Source: Heyndrickxia camelliae
GTDB taxonomy: Bacteria > Bacillota > Bacilli > Bacillales > Bacillaceae_C
NCBI RefSeq assembly: GCF_002844575.1
Contig: NZ_PIQO01000003.1
Location: 291,979-355,978, forward strand
DNA: 64,000 nt
Direction of reading: 5' to 3'
Position numbers and translations under genes: made by a program. Positions within the stretch are counted from its first letter, which is position 1; the number at the start of each line of letters is the position of its first letter. Positions 53,950 through 61,997 of the stretch are shown here, one piece after another. The notes below the pieces were generated by a model. The model was given only the letters and a program-made list of their open reading frames with translations, was not told where the DNA came from and searched no databases.

Positions 53950-54201
53950 TTACATATTATTTTCCACTTCATCTATCCCGAAAGCATTTATTTTTGCTCC
54001 AGCTAATGCAGGATGTCCAAAGTTTTCTAATTCTATTAAACCTTTATCAACTAAATATAGATAAGCTGACTTGTATTCGTTATCTCTAATTTCATCTGCG
54101 ATAGGTTTAGCTTTAGTGCTCGAATTAGCAAAATGATAATCATATAATTCTTTAAGTAGTTTATTTCTTAAATCTTTACGCTCTTCAACAGATAAACTCA
54201 T
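53950..54201 (-). CDS. Unknown protein, winged-helix-like, 83 residues
   Basis: Helical with a pattern like a small winged helix (LLKELYDYHFANSSTKAKPI, then YLVDKGLIELENFG). The ATG at 54201 follows GAGGTG. A weak hairpin terminator (CATCC/GGGTG then T tract) follows at about 53919-53942. Confidence 0.5.
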   Translation of the reverse strand: MSLSVEERKDLRNKLLKELYDYHFANSSTKAKPIADEIRDNEYKSAYLYLVDKGLIELENFGHPALAGAKINAFGIDEVENNM

Positions 54202-54254
54202 TTTTATCACCTCACTTTCATCTACTTAATTCGACAAAAGGAGATATTTTCCTG

Positions 54255-54422
54255 CTAATCAATATAATTAGATATGCAACCACATCTTTTGCATTGATAT
54301 TTATATTTACCATAGAACCAATATTCTTTATCGGTTACCTCTTTCTTCTTACATCCTAACCAACTACAAAATAAGAAATGAATCAAACTTTCTGCTCTTT
54401 CAGCCCAAGTATAATATTTCAT
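54255..54422 (-). CDS. Small Cys-rich protein, 55 residues
   Basis: MKYYTWAERAESLIHFLFCS, then CKKKEV and CKRCGC. Its cysteines could bind zinc. RBS GAGGTG. Confidence 0.55.
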   Translation of the reverse strand: MKYYTWAERAESLIHFLFCSWLGCKKKEVTDKEYWFYGKYKYQCKRCGCISNYID

Positions 54423-54958
54423 TTCTTCACCTCACATTCTCTCTAAACTAGACACCCCCTGCGTGATAATTGGCACGTCTGCTACACCACTCAACAAAAC
54501 TCTATGTTTGTTGCCCTTAAGGTCAAATTACCGCGACTTACATAGGGATATCTAGTTTACAAATAACGTTTATAACCCCGACCCCACCCACTGCCGATAT
54601 TGGGTTATGTTTTCCCACTCGTCCTGTATTCGTTGGAGCCTAACCCTCCTGTCATCTCCATGCCTTCTCCCCAATTAATGGATTCGGTTCCCTTTCTTAT
54701 CATCATCAATAAAATTAAAAGTCGCCCCTCCTTGCTTAATCCCCTTTGTGGTACATAAGAGACGTCCGAGCTATCCCCGAACCGACAAGAACAAGCGACT
54801 AAAAAAACGACTACCACTGTGCGAAATGGTAATCGTTATAGTAAATACATCGTCGAAAAATGCAAACTAGAGTTATGGCTTTTCCGAGCCATTAGGAAAT
54901 TATCCTATGCTATCATAATATCATGGAATATAGCGACAAAAGCGACATGAAAGAGACA
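54423..54958. other. Gene-free 536-base region; possible packaging or late control site
   Basis: I see no convincing gene. The region is richer in G+C than its surroundings, with many short C-runs on the plus strand. It holds a minus-strand terminator at 54800-54836 and an AT-rich promoter-like stretch near 54900-54930. It lies between early genes and the terminase region, where cos or pac sites and late promoters usually sit. Confidence 0.4.
54800..54836 (-). terminator. Terminator at the end of the early region
   Basis: ACGATTACCA / TGGTAGTCGT stem (one G-U type pair) followed by TTTTTTT on the minus strand. It should separate early from late transcription; the late regulator gene just upstream may act beyond it. 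Confidence 0.8.
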
Positions 54959-55231
54959 TTATTCTATGTCAACACCATATAATTTCAAATGTTTTTTCAT
55001 TTCATAATGCATATATTCTGCTTGCGCTTTCTTTTCTTCTGCGATGAATCTTTCATCTGTCTTTATAACGAATAACATTTGAGCTAGGTAATCAATTGTA
55101 GAGCGATACAAAGCGTCAGTAACATATCTGTGTTTTTGTTCATCTCCAGTTTCCTTTGTTATCCCCCTTATCAAGTTAAACATTCCTTCTCTGCATTCTT
55201 CTAAAACTGGTCTTTCGTCTTTTATCTCCAT
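54959..55231 (-). CDS. Unknown early protein, 90 residues
   Basis: A soluble helical protein (MEIKDERPVLEECREGMFNL). The ATG at 55231 has GGGAGG upstream and overlaps the end of the ArpU-like gene. Not recognised. Confidence 0.55.
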   Translation of the reverse strand: MEIKDERPVLEECREGMFNLIRGITKETGDEQKHRYVTDALYRSTIDYLAQMLFVIKTDERFIAEEKKAQAEYMHYEMKKHLKLYGVDIE

Positions 55232-55659
55232 CCCAAAACCTCCCCGATAGCACAAACGATTGAATCTCTCCATCTTTGTGCAGTTTTCTTATTTACATAC
55301 AGTTTATCAGCAATTCCATCCCATGTTAAGGTTTGCGGCCTTGTCCAATACTTTAATCGAATCAGCTTCTTATAATCCTCATTCACTGTGTTATATACCG
55401 TTTCAATAGCATAAGCGACAGACTCTAAGTTTTGTAGTTTGCGATTGGTCATTAAGGCAGTTGCTATTCTTCCAGTAGGATCAGAAGGAAGCGAACTTCT
55501 TCCGCCACCTATATTTTCATCTGTATTACTGTTACAAAACATGATGTTCTCCCTTAATGCTTTAATTTCTTTCACTGTTTCTTCGTACATATATAATTCA
55601 GCTTCAATGTGCTTGAACGTAGCTTTTTTAAGTTTTGTAGGAGTTGCAGTAGTCATCAT
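55222..55659 (-). CDS. ArpU-like late transcription regulator
   Basis: 145 residues with a C-terminal sigma-region-4-like helix-turn-helix (LIRLKYWTRPQTLTWDGIAD, then KLYVNKKTAQRWRDSI). Proteins of this kind (ArpU/DUF1492/RinA-like) sit at the end of the early region in Firmicute phages and switch on the late operon. That is exactly the position here, just before the terminator and gap. Confidence 0.75.
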   Translation of the reverse strand: MMTTATPTKLKKATFKHIEAELYMYEETVKEIKALRENIMFCNSNTDENIGGGRSSLPSDPTGRIATALMTNRKLQNLESVAYAIETVYNTVNEDYKKLIRLKYWTRPQTLTWDGIADKLYVNKKTAQRWRDSIVCAIGEVLGWR

Positions 55660-56048
55660 ATTCCACCCTTCGCAATCTCTTTCATATGGTCATATTTCTT
55701 TTTCAGAATGTTAATCATTTCAAGAGTGCTGGTATAAGCATTTTTCCACCGTGTTGCTTCTTTTTCTGCTAACGCTTCTTCTCTTCTTGATTCCGCAGCT
55801 GCCATTTCTGCTTTATTTTCCCGGTCTTTATTACTTCCTTCTGGATCTAATGAATAAACGGTAGCAAGGATTTCCCTTCTCTTTGCTTCGGCTATCTTCC
55901 AAACTCCTACCGATTCAGCGTGTAATCCTCCGATAATTTCTAACACTTGACCATAAAGAGAAAGTTTATCCATTAGTTCTTTTGGTAAATCCTCATTCAA
56001 GGAGTTAGCTTTCTTATATAGTTGAGATAACTTTTCCGTTTTGGTCAT
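55656..56048 (-). CDS. Unknown early protein, 130 residues
   Basis: A long helical, charged protein (MTKTEKLSQLYKKANSLNED; AAAESRREEALAEKEATRW). Four-base overlaps with both neighbours show tight coupling. Not recognised. Confidence 0.6.
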   Translation of the reverse strand: MTKTEKLSQLYKKANSLNEDLPKELMDKLSLYGQVLEIIGGLHAESVGVWKIAEAKRREILATVYSLDPEGSNKDRENKAEMAAAESRREEALAEKEATRWKNAYTSTLEMINILKKKYDHMKEIAKGGI

Positions 56049-56425
56049 CCATTCACCTTCTCTTGTAGTTCTGTTCGCACTCTCATGGTGTATGTTCGAT
56101 TGCCATGTGATTTAATTAACTTTTTCACATTACCAATGACTCTATTGAAATCTTTTTCTTTCGGTTTTGGATAGGCAAGAATTTCTTTTGCACTTGTTAA
56201 TATTCCAAGTTCTTCTTTCACCTTTCTGCGTTTTCGAAGAGATTCTCTAAGCTCTTTATATTTAACTATCATTTCTCTAGCGTCAGGCTTTGCGAATTCA
56301 ATAAAGTGCAAAAAATCACTTGTTTCTTGGTCGTAATAACTTTGCATTTTTTCTAATTCTTCAATTCTGCTAGGTATAGTAAATACTTCTTTAAAGGATT
56401 CTAAGGCTTGCACAATATCACTCAT
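56045..56425 (-). CDS. Unknown early protein, 126 residues
   Basis: Helical and Lys/Glu-rich, basic in the second half (RKRRKVKEELG, KKLIKSHGNRTYT). No family recognised. RBS GGGGTG. Confidence 0.55.
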   Translation of the reverse strand: MSDIVQALESFKEVFTIPSRIEELEKMQSYYDQETSDFLHFIEFAKPDAREMIVKYKELRESLRKRRKVKEELGILTSAKEILAYPKPKEKDFNRVIGNVKKLIKSHGNRTYTMRVRTELQEKVNG

Positions 56426-56436
56426 GATTTCACCCC

Positions 56437-56628
56437 TTAAAATTTATCTCTCAATAAATCCCACACTAAACTACCAACGAGATAACATAAGACGATTAAC
56501 AGAATTACAACTACTCCCAACAAAGCAATTATAAAAACATTTTTATATTGACTGAGTAGGTAAATAATTGTGGCAGGTATCGCTAAAGTTATTAATCCAA
56601 TAACAAACATCGAAAGTTTATTTAACAT
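56437..56628 (-). CDS. Small membrane protein, 63 residues
   Basis: Two membrane helices (about residues 5-25 and 32-54). Overlaps the nuclease-like gene by 11 bases. Unknown role. Confidence 0.6.
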   Translation of the reverse strand: MLNKLSMFVIGLITLAIPATIIYLLSQYKNVFIIALLGVVVILLIVLCYLVGSLVWDLLRDKF

Positions 56629-56911
56629 CTTTCATCAACTCCAAAAATTTATCTAATGTCATACACACCAGCCATGGCTGACGATCTACTTTTAAAGCAA
56701 GTACATCTGGTTTCTCCCGTTCATCTAAAACCCAATCATATAACGTCTTAAATCCCGTTCCTCTGGATTTTACTTCCCACTTCATACCTAAACCATCAAC
56801 ATCATTTGAAAAGCCTTCTTGAGCCCCTGAAAGGGGAATTCTAAGTCCTCCAATTAACTTAGCGAATTCTTTTTCTCGTCTCATGCCTTTATCACGTTGG
56901 GATTTTCCCAT
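56618..56911 (-). CDS. PD-(D/E)XK nuclease-like protein, 97 residues
   Basis: RREKEFAKLIGGLRIPLSGA then NDVDGLGMKWEVKSRGT gives the E, D and E-x-K ligands of a PD-(D/E)XK fold, as in Holliday-junction resolvase-like phage proteins. The ATG overlaps the stop of the preceding small gene (TAATG). Confidence 0.65.
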   Translation of the reverse strand: MGKSQRDKGMRREKEFAKLIGGLRIPLSGAQEGFSNDVDGLGMKWEVKSRGTGFKTLYDWVLDEREKPDVLALKVDRQPWLVCMTLDKFLELMKDVK

Positions 56912-57048
56912 TAAATCCCCTTCTCTCCGCTCATATCTTCGTACATTTTGTTAATAGATTCGTCTTTCATAGAATCAAAGTAGCTGCGTTTATAACCGGT
57001 CCATGTAACTAACCATTCAATTAGGTGCTCTCTTTCAGATTTAGTCAA
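56911..57048 (-). CDS. BH0509-like small protein, 45 residues
   Basis: MTKSEREHLIEWLVTWTGYK at the start, a format seen in small Bacillus phage proteins of the BH0509 kind. TTG start with a weak ribosome binding site; stop overlaps the next start. Confidence 0.5.
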   Translation of the reverse strand: MTKSEREHLIEWLVTWTGYKRSYFDSMKDESINKMYEDMSGEKGI

Positions 57049-57054
57049 TACGAT

Positions 57055-57246
57055 TCACGCTCGCTTCACTTGAATTTCCACAACAGTTATATAATTTCTA
57101 GGTTTGTTTCTCTTCTCAATCCTTCGCTGATAGCTGGGAGTAAGGTAAAACCGAAATGATTTCACCTTTATTCCCATATGTTTAGCGCATTCTAAAGCTG
57201 TGCCAATACAGATTATTTCTTCGCCTTTATATACTGCGTATTCCAT
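57055..57246 (-). CDS. Small phage protein, 63 residues
   Basis: MEYAVYKGEEIICIGTALEC then FRFYLTPSYQRRI. The ALECAKHMGIK segment resembles a helix-turn-helix common to short phage proteins of this region. Two bases after the SSB gene. Confidence 0.6.
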   Translation of the reverse strand: MEYAVYKGEEIICIGTALECAKHMGIKVKSFRFYLTPSYQRRIEKRNKPRNYITVVEIQVKRA

Positions 57247-57248
57247 GG

Positions 57249-57668
57249 TTAGAACGGAAGTTCATCATCATTGATGTCTATTGGTTGTCCACTTTGAAAT
57301 GGATCTTCATTTTGTCTTGATGATTGATTGTTTGATTGATTACTAGATTGTTTCGGTTCTAAAAACTGTACCGATTCCGCAACTACCTCTGTCACCCACA
57401 CACGCTTTCCGTCCTGCCCTTCATAATTGCGTGTTTGCAGCCTTCCGTCTACTCCAGCGAGTGAACCTTTCTTCAAATAATTCGCTGCGTTTTCTGCTGC
57501 TTTTCTCCACACTACAACATTTATAAAATCCGCTTCACGTTCTCCTTGTTGATTGGTGAATGTTCTATTAACGGCAAGGGTGAATGTAGCAACTGCCACA
57601 CCTGATGGCGTATATCTTAAATCAGGATCTTTTGTTAAACGTCCTACTAAAACGACTCTATTCATCAT
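57249..57668 (-). CDS. ssb: Single-stranded DNA-binding protein
   Basis: 139 residues. The N-terminal OB fold ([43 protein letters not shown]) is followed by a Gln/Asn/Ser-rich linker and the acidic C-terminal tip DDELPF used to recruit partners. Phage copy, in the replication module. The ATG at 57668 follows AGGAGG. Confidence 0.95.
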   Translation of the reverse strand: MMNRVVLVGRLTKDPDLRYTPSGVAVATFTLAVNRTFTNQQGEREADFINVVVWRKAAENAANYLKKGSLAGVDGRLQTRNYEGQDGKRVWVTEVVAESVQFLEPKQSSNQSNNQSSRQNEDPFQSGQPIDINDDELPF

Positions 57669-57670
57669 GG

Positions 57671-57814
57671 TCACTTACCTCCTAAAAAGAACGAAATCAG
57701 ACATACAATCGCTAAAACTAAAGCCGCTGAGCCTAAACCGTATCTTTTATCTTTAAAAGCTGCAGTTGAATTAATAATGTTTAAAATTGATAAAACGAAT
57801 AATAACCAATTCAT
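57671..57814 (-). CDS. Small membrane protein, 47 residues
   Basis: Two hydrophobic segments ([12 protein letters not shown] and [16 protein letters not shown]). RBS AAAGGATG. Its 3' end includes the SSB ribosome binding site (GGAGGTAAGTGA). Confidence 0.55.
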   Translation of the reverse strand: MNWLLFVLSILNIINSTAAFKDKRYGLGSAALVLAIVCLISFFLGGK

Positions 57815-57880
57815 TTGCGAACATCCTTTCTCTTGTTAAATATCTTATTTGACATATAATTTATATTGGTGAATTTTATC

Positions 57881-58000
57881 CTATTTTTCTAAGAAGATTA
57901 AATATGAAACATCCTTCGGCTTACTTTCAAACACTTCTACCACCTGTAGCTTCTCTCCATCAACTGTTTCTTCTATCTTCTCATTTACGTACAGTTTCAT
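57881..58000 (-). CDS. Small phage protein, 39 residues
   Basis: MKLYVNEKIEETVDGEKLQV. AAAGGG lies about seven bases upstream of the ATG. Not recognised. Confidence 0.45.
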   Translation of the reverse strand: MKLYVNEKIEETVDGEKLQVVEVFESKPKDVSYLIFLEK

Positions 58001-58088
58001 GTTTGTTTCCCTTTAATTCTTTCATTTCTTCACGGATCACTTTTTGTTGCCATGCTAACCATTGAGCGTTTGTCCAAGTTTTAGACAT
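57981..58088 (-). CDS. Small phage protein, 35 residues
   Basis: MSKTWTNAQWLAWQQKVIRE, then a Lys/Glu-rich tail; overlaps both neighbours. Weak ribosome binding site (GGAAGAAGAGAG). Confidence 0.4.
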   Translation of the reverse strand: MSKTWTNAQWLAWQQKVIREEMKELKGNKHETVRK

Positions 58089-58558
58089 CTCTCTTCTTCC
58101 TCCCTCATGAATTTCTCAAAGCATTCATCTGAGGTGTTTTCGATTATGCCAGCTTTGAATAGATCGTATTTATCGCAATAATAATATGGACCATACTTGC
58201 TTTCGTGTAACGCTTCTAAATCCTTTCTAAGCCCTTCATGTTGGTGTGGGCTATATTTACCCCTGTGGTGATTTCCACAAAGGAATATAAGATTTCTATG
58301 CGTTCCACGACCTCCATTCGCTCTAAACCTAACATGATGACATTCTAATGCTTGAGTCGTACCGCAAACATAACATTCATATCCATGACGCTCTGCTGCT
58401 TTATTATATTCTTTTCGCAATATCCTCCCTCGGACTTGTTTCTTCGGGATAACTCGCCCTTTATATACTTCCGGTTTCAATGGATTCTTTCGTTTTTTCT
58501 TAGGTTTTTTCTCTCTCCTTAACTGCTGCTCTTTGGAATATGGGTGGAATCCAATCAT
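58055..58558 (-). CDS. HNH endonuclease-like protein
   Basis: 167 residues: a very basic N-terminus (KKPKKKRKNPLKPE), then CYVCGTTQALECHHVRFRAN and LIFLCGNHHRGKYSPHQHE. This gives the paired CxxC-type zinc ligands and HH...N...H of an HNH nuclease. It lies in the early region away from the terminase, so a recombination or homing-type role is as likely as a packaging role. Confidence 0.8.
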   Translation of the reverse strand: MIGFHPYSKEQQLRREKKPKKKRKNPLKPEVYKGRVIPKKQVRGRILRKEYNKAAERHGYECYVCGTTQALECHHVRFRANGGRGTHRNLIFLCGNHHRGKYSPHQHEGLRKDLEALHESKYGPYYYCDKYDLFKAGIIENTSDECFEKFMREEEERCLKLGQTLNG

Positions 58559-58950
58559 ACCTTCAACCTCTTCCGTCTGCCTCGTCTAACTGGTATTCCT
58601 TCTAACTCTTTATCCGTAAACATTTTCAATCGCCAATTAAATAATGTTTTCCGACTGATATGTTCTAACCTTGCTATTTCCACTTCGCTATATCCTTGTT
58701 TTCTATAGTTGAGATATTTTTCTTTTGTAATATCTAAACTGCGGAAGTTTCTTTTCTTGTTTTTATCTTCCTCTGATTTTTTTGGACCTTTCATCTGCAA
58801 CCACATATAATTGAATTCCGATGTTTTCATTCCTAACGCTTTAGCAATATCAGACCTACTTACTTCACGCTTTAGTAAATATTCAATATCGCTTTTCGTC
58901 ATCATGTCACCTTTTTGAAGGACTTTCATGGTTTTCAAGGTATATTTCAT
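58555..58950 (-). CDS. Helix-turn-helix protein, 131 residues
   Basis: Two HTH-like blocks: VSRSDIAKALGMKTSEFNYM near residue 32 and YSEVEIARLEHISRKTLFNW near 90, plus a basic C-terminus (RRGRRKRLKV). DNA-binding; target unknown. The start overlaps the stop of the 37-residue gene (ATGA). Confidence 0.65.
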   Translation of the reverse strand: MKYTLKTMKVLQKGDMMTKSDIEYLLKREVSRSDIAKALGMKTSEFNYMWLQMKGPKKSEEDKNKKRNFRSLDITKEKYLNYRKQGYSEVEIARLEHISRKTLFNWRLKMFTDKELEGIPVRRGRRKRLKV

Positions 58951-59060
58951 CTCCCCTTGACCTCCTTCACAAGTTTAGCTAGTCCAAATTCTGAAAGTAG
59001 GTTTAAGGTTCTTTCTTGGAATCCCTGTTTCTTTAAGTAGGTATATAGGTTAGATTTCAT
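58947..59060 (-). CDS. Small phage protein, 37 residues
   Basis: MKSNLYTYLKKQGFQERTLN at the start, one predicted helix. RBS GGAGGAAG. Its 3' end carries the ribosome binding site of the next gene. Confidence 0.5.
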   Translation of the reverse strand: MKSNLYTYLKKQGFQERTLNLLSEFGLAKLVKEVKGR

Positions 59061-59071
59061 GATTCTTCCTC

Positions 59072-59800
59072 CTAAAGTGCAATCTTGATTACTTTTATTA
59101 GTGGATTCAATAATGCTGTTGCTTTCTCGAAATCTAGTTTCAATTGATCACGTTCACTCTCTAACTCTTTTATTCTCTGATTAACATTTTGCAGTTCGTA
59201 ATCCGTTTTCTTTAACTTCTCAAGAGTATCTAAGTATTTCATTTTTTCATCATTTGCTTTCATATAAGCAAGTTCTTTTTCATCAATAAACTTCTGAATG
59301 TTTGTTTGGTGTGCTGCTGCCATACGCTTTTTCGCTTCTTGCTCTAATTCTAATTTTTCCTTAAGGTCTTTGATGGCTCTTTCATATCTAGCGACACCTC
59401 TTTCAGCATCCTCGTTAAGTTTCTTAATGGAATTTGTATGACGTTCTTGTTCTTTTTGAAGTTCTGATTTTAAGTAAGCTATTGTTTTTTCTTGTGTCTG
59501 ATTCTTTTTAATTTCCGTTTTCTGCGGTTTTTCTTCTGCTTGAATTGTTTTAGTCACATCTACCTTTTGGACTCTCTTAGGTAGGTTTAAAGCCTTTAAT
59601 TCATCTGGTGTGAATGTTACCTTTTTCCACTCGATTAATTGAGTAGGATTTATTTTATATTTTTGAGCAATGACAGTATCTTTTAATTGATTTACCTTTT
59701 TCAATTCCACATATTTTCCCTTTGTTAATCCGTTCATTTTATCCACTCCTATTGGCGATTTTTGATTCTTTTTATATTCTGCCAATTGCTCTGGTGTCAT
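59072..59800 (-). CDS. Coiled-coil phage protein, 242 residues
   Basis: A possible HTH (QLKDTVIAQKYKINPTQLIEW, residues about 38-58) followed by a long coiled coil (about 105-230). The ATG at 59800 has only a weak ribosome binding site. The frame is open and protein-like for about 35 more codons (KRYGADDIRFVSNKSHIDN) up to GGAGGT, but that part has no ATG, GTG or TTG. The true start is uncertain. Confidence 0.6.
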   Translation of the reverse strand: MTPEQLAEYKKNQKSPIGVDKMNGLTKGKYVELKKVNQLKDTVIAQKYKINPTQLIEWKKVTFTPDELKALNLPKRVQKVDVTKTIQAEEKPQKTEIKKNQTQEKTIAYLKSELQKEQERHTNSIKKLNEDAERGVARYERAIKDLKEKLELEQEAKKRMAAAHQTNIQKFIDEKELAYMKANDEKMKYLDTLEKLKKTDYELQNVNQRIKELESERDQLKLDFEKATALLNPLIKVIKIAL

Positions 59801-59886
59801 TTTCCATTCGTAAACTGTGTTATCTATGTGAGATTTGTTACTGACAAAGCGAATGTCATCTGCTCCATATCGTTTTTGGGAGGTTT

Positions 59887-60177
59887 TTATTTCACTACCT
59901 CCGGAACATCTTCAAAATTCATATTGCGAGTGTGCCACTTTTCCAGTAATAGTCTCCGCTCACGTTCTTCTTTTAGCTTTTTCTCAAGCATTTTTACTTC
60001 GCGTACCAAATATTTAAGCTGATCAGCACTTTCTTCTAAGGCCATAAGCTTCCAATCGTAATCTTCGTCTATTGCATCGTCAATGCTGCGTCCATACTTA
60101 TCAATTCCTTTTTTATCCTGTGCATCAATAATTGCTGAAAATTCATCTATAACCGCTTGACTTATTCTCGGTCTCAT
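59887..60177 (-). CDS. MazG-like all-alpha NTP pyrophosphatase-type protein
   Basis: 96 residues. DKKGIDKYGRSIDDAIDEDY then WKLMALEESADQLKYLVRE gives the EExxD helix pattern of all-alpha NTP pyrophosphatases, often used by phages for nucleotide pool control. The C-terminus is a charged helix. Confidence 0.6.
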   Translation of the reverse strand: MRPRISQAVIDEFSAIIDAQDKKGIDKYGRSIDDAIDEDYDWKLMALEESADQLKYLVREVKMLEKKLKEERERRLLLEKWHTRNMNFEDVPEVVK

Positions 60178-60324
60178 TCACCGCACCCCTAACTCTTTTA
60201 ATCTTTTTCGTACATATTCGGTTTTTGCTTCCATAATCTCCGCTTCAATTTTCTTTTGTTTTTCTGATTTTCTAATGTGTCCAGGAGTAATCTGATATAC
60301 TCCTGGGATTGATTGAACTGTCAT
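60178..60324 (-). CDS. Small phage protein, 48 residues
   Basis: MTVQSIPGVYQITPGHIRKS, then a Lys/Glu-rich helix. RBS GAGGTG. The stop is followed at once by the next gene's ATG (TGAATG). Confidence 0.5.
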   Translation of the reverse strand: MTVQSIPGVYQITPGHIRKSEKQKKIEAEIMEAKTEYVRKRLKELGVR

Positions 60325-60335
60325 TAAAACACCTC

Positions 60336-61253
60336 TTATCCAAATAAAATCTTTTCTAATTCCTTATTTTCGCTCTCTGCTTCATCATCCCGAATCGATT
60401 CTTCCGGCATATATACTTCAAGCGACATTTTTTTAATTCTGCTACTGACACGACCTTCTATGTAGACATTCCCTAAGTTGTCAATGGTCTTATTTCCAGT
60501 GAATAGCGTTACTTTTTTGTGTTCTAAGCGATAGTCTAAGACATTGAAGAAAACTCTCTCAGCAAAGTCTGTGGACTTCTCAACAGCAATATCATCTATC
60601 ACTAATACTTCTACATTTCTAAATAACTGAATGATTTCGCTCTCTGTGGATTCTGTTTTTCCGTTAAATGTCTTTTTGATTTGCGTAAGTAAGTCATCTG
60701 CTTTTAGAAAAGCTAGATCTACACCGTACATTTTCATTAAGGCATTCGCAATGCTAGAAACTAATCTTGTTTTCCCAGACCCTTTCACTTCGCTAAATAG
60801 ATATAATCCCTTTCCGTACTCTTGCATAGTTTTGAAATTTGATACATAATTAGCAGCCGCTTTCTTGGCAGTAGTTGCAGTTTCTCTACTATCCGATTGT
60901 TTGTATAGATTCACATCAAACGAATTAACTGTAGCATCTTTGAAAATGGGTGGGATTTGTGCCAAATCTAGCTTTCTTTCAATCTCTCGTTGTTTCATTA
61001 ACTGTTCGTAGCAATCACATTGCTCCTGCCATTCATCCTTTTTGTTAGGTAAATGACGTTTTGACCAATCTCTCTTCCATATCCATCCTGTCCCGTCGCA
61101 TTTGTGGTATGGGCATTTATCAGAAGGCAACGTTAATATCTCCACCGGATTCGATTCTAGCGATTTTTTTGCGTCGTTCATTCGTTTCGCGAATCTTGGA
61201 TCTTGTTTCATCATCTGTTCCAATACGTTGTTTATGGCTTGCAGCTTGTCCAC
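60336..61253 (-). CDS. DnaC/IstB-like helicase loader
   Basis: 305 residues. An N-terminal zinc-like cluster CPYHKCDGTGW with CDCYEQ is near residues 47-85. The AAA+ domain has Walker A GSGKTRLV near 160, Walker B VLVIDDIAVEK near 213 and the sensor VTLFTGNKT near 250. It loads the host replicative helicase at the phage origin. The GTG at 61253 makes a 134-base overlap with the initiator gene; a later ATG is possible. Confidence 0.85.
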   Translation of the reverse strand: MDKLQAINNVLEQMMKQDPRFAKRMNDAKKSLESNPVEILTLPSDKCPYHKCDGTGWIWKRDWSKRHLPNKKDEWQEQCDCYEQLMKQREIERKLDLAQIPPIFKDATVNSFDVNLYKQSDSRETATTAKKAAANYVSNFKTMQEYGKGLYLFSEVKGSGKTRLVSSIANALMKMYGVDLAFLKADDLLTQIKKTFNGKTESTESEIIQLFRNVEVLVIDDIAVEKSTDFAERVFFNVLDYRLEHKKVTLFTGNKTIDNLGNVYIEGRVSSRIKKMSLEVYMPEESIRDDEAESENKELEKILFG

Positions 61254-61872
61254 CGCCTTTTTGGTTCAAATAACTCTCAAACTTCGTTCCAAACAATGTC
61301 TCTGGACGTAAATACTGATTCATCTTATTGTCGTTTAACCATTCCGCAGATTTTTTGTCTATGACTGTTTTAAAGTCCTCTAGTCTAAATCCTTCGTTCC
61401 ATCTTGCTCTAATTAATGTTTGTGTTTTCTTAGATGTTGAGCGATAAGAAGAATTTGTTTTTTGATTAAGGTAGGAAACGACTTCGTCAAAAGGTATATA
61501 TTCTTTTGTATTATTAAATGTAGTATTAATATCTGTATTATTATCTTTAAACTTTTCTTTAATAGGGGTATTTAACTTTTCTTTAATAGGGTCATTAACA
61601 ATTCTTATATACCTATTAAAGATTTCTTTAGTACCCTCTTTGTATTCAATCTCCGTACTAATGTAGCCTTTCGCTACAAGTTGATTGATCCATTTCGATA
61701 TGGATACTTTACTGACACTATATAATTCAGAGAAGTAAGCATTACTCGCCCAGCAATATCCTTTTTCATTACACAATGCAGTAATTTCACCATATAAAAG
61801 CTTTGAATTGGGTGTTAAATCCTTGTCGTAGCGAACATTAGCAGGAATAATGGCATAATAGTTTTTCTGCAT
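61120..61872 (-). CDS. Phage replisome organiser / DnaD-like initiator
   Basis: About 250 residues. The N-terminal winged helix (YDKDLTPNSKLLYGEITALC, SVSKVSISKWINQLVAKGYI) is that of phage replication organisers. The C-terminal conserved domain reads IPFDEVVSYLNQKTNSSYRS then RPETLFGTKFESYLN. It probably binds the phage origin and recruits the DnaC-like loader encoded next. The ATG at 61872 follows GGGGTG. Confidence 0.85.
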   Translation of the reverse strand: MQKNYYAIIPANVRYDKDLTPNSKLLYGEITALCNEKGYCWASNAYFSELYSVSKVSISKWINQLVAKGYISTEIEYKEGTKEIFNRYIRIVNDPIKEKLNTPIKEKFKDNNTDINTTFNNTKEYIPFDEVVSYLNQKTNSSYRSTSKKTQTLIRARWNEGFRLEDFKTVIDKKSAEWLNDNKMNQYLRPETLFGTKFESYLNQKGGGQAASHKQRIGTDDETRSKIRETNERRKKIARIESGGDINVAF

Positions 61873-61899
61873 TTTCACACCCCGAACTGATATTCCCCG

Positions 61900-61997
61900 T
61901 GTACATTTAAAATAGTTTGGTATATAATGGACACGAGGAAAATAATATTTAATACATGATTAAATCAATGTCTAGTGTTGCAGCACTAGGCTTTTTT
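61900..61997 (+). ncRNA. Possible short antisense RNA against the antirepressor mRNA 3' end
   Basis: On the plus strand TGTACA, 17 bases, TATAAT (61923-61928) form a good promoter. About 40 bases past the predicted start a CTAGTGTTGCAGCACTAG hairpin and TTTTTT form a terminator (61970-61997). The RNA would be about 60 nt and overlap the last bases of the antirepressor gene from the opposite strand. A 17-codon frame inside lacks a well-placed ribosome binding site. Confidence 0.45.

Noticed and set aside
54605..54817. 70-residue minus-strand ORF
   Set aside because: It runs through the terminator hairpin, lacks a ribosome binding site, and its composition is unlike a protein of this genome.
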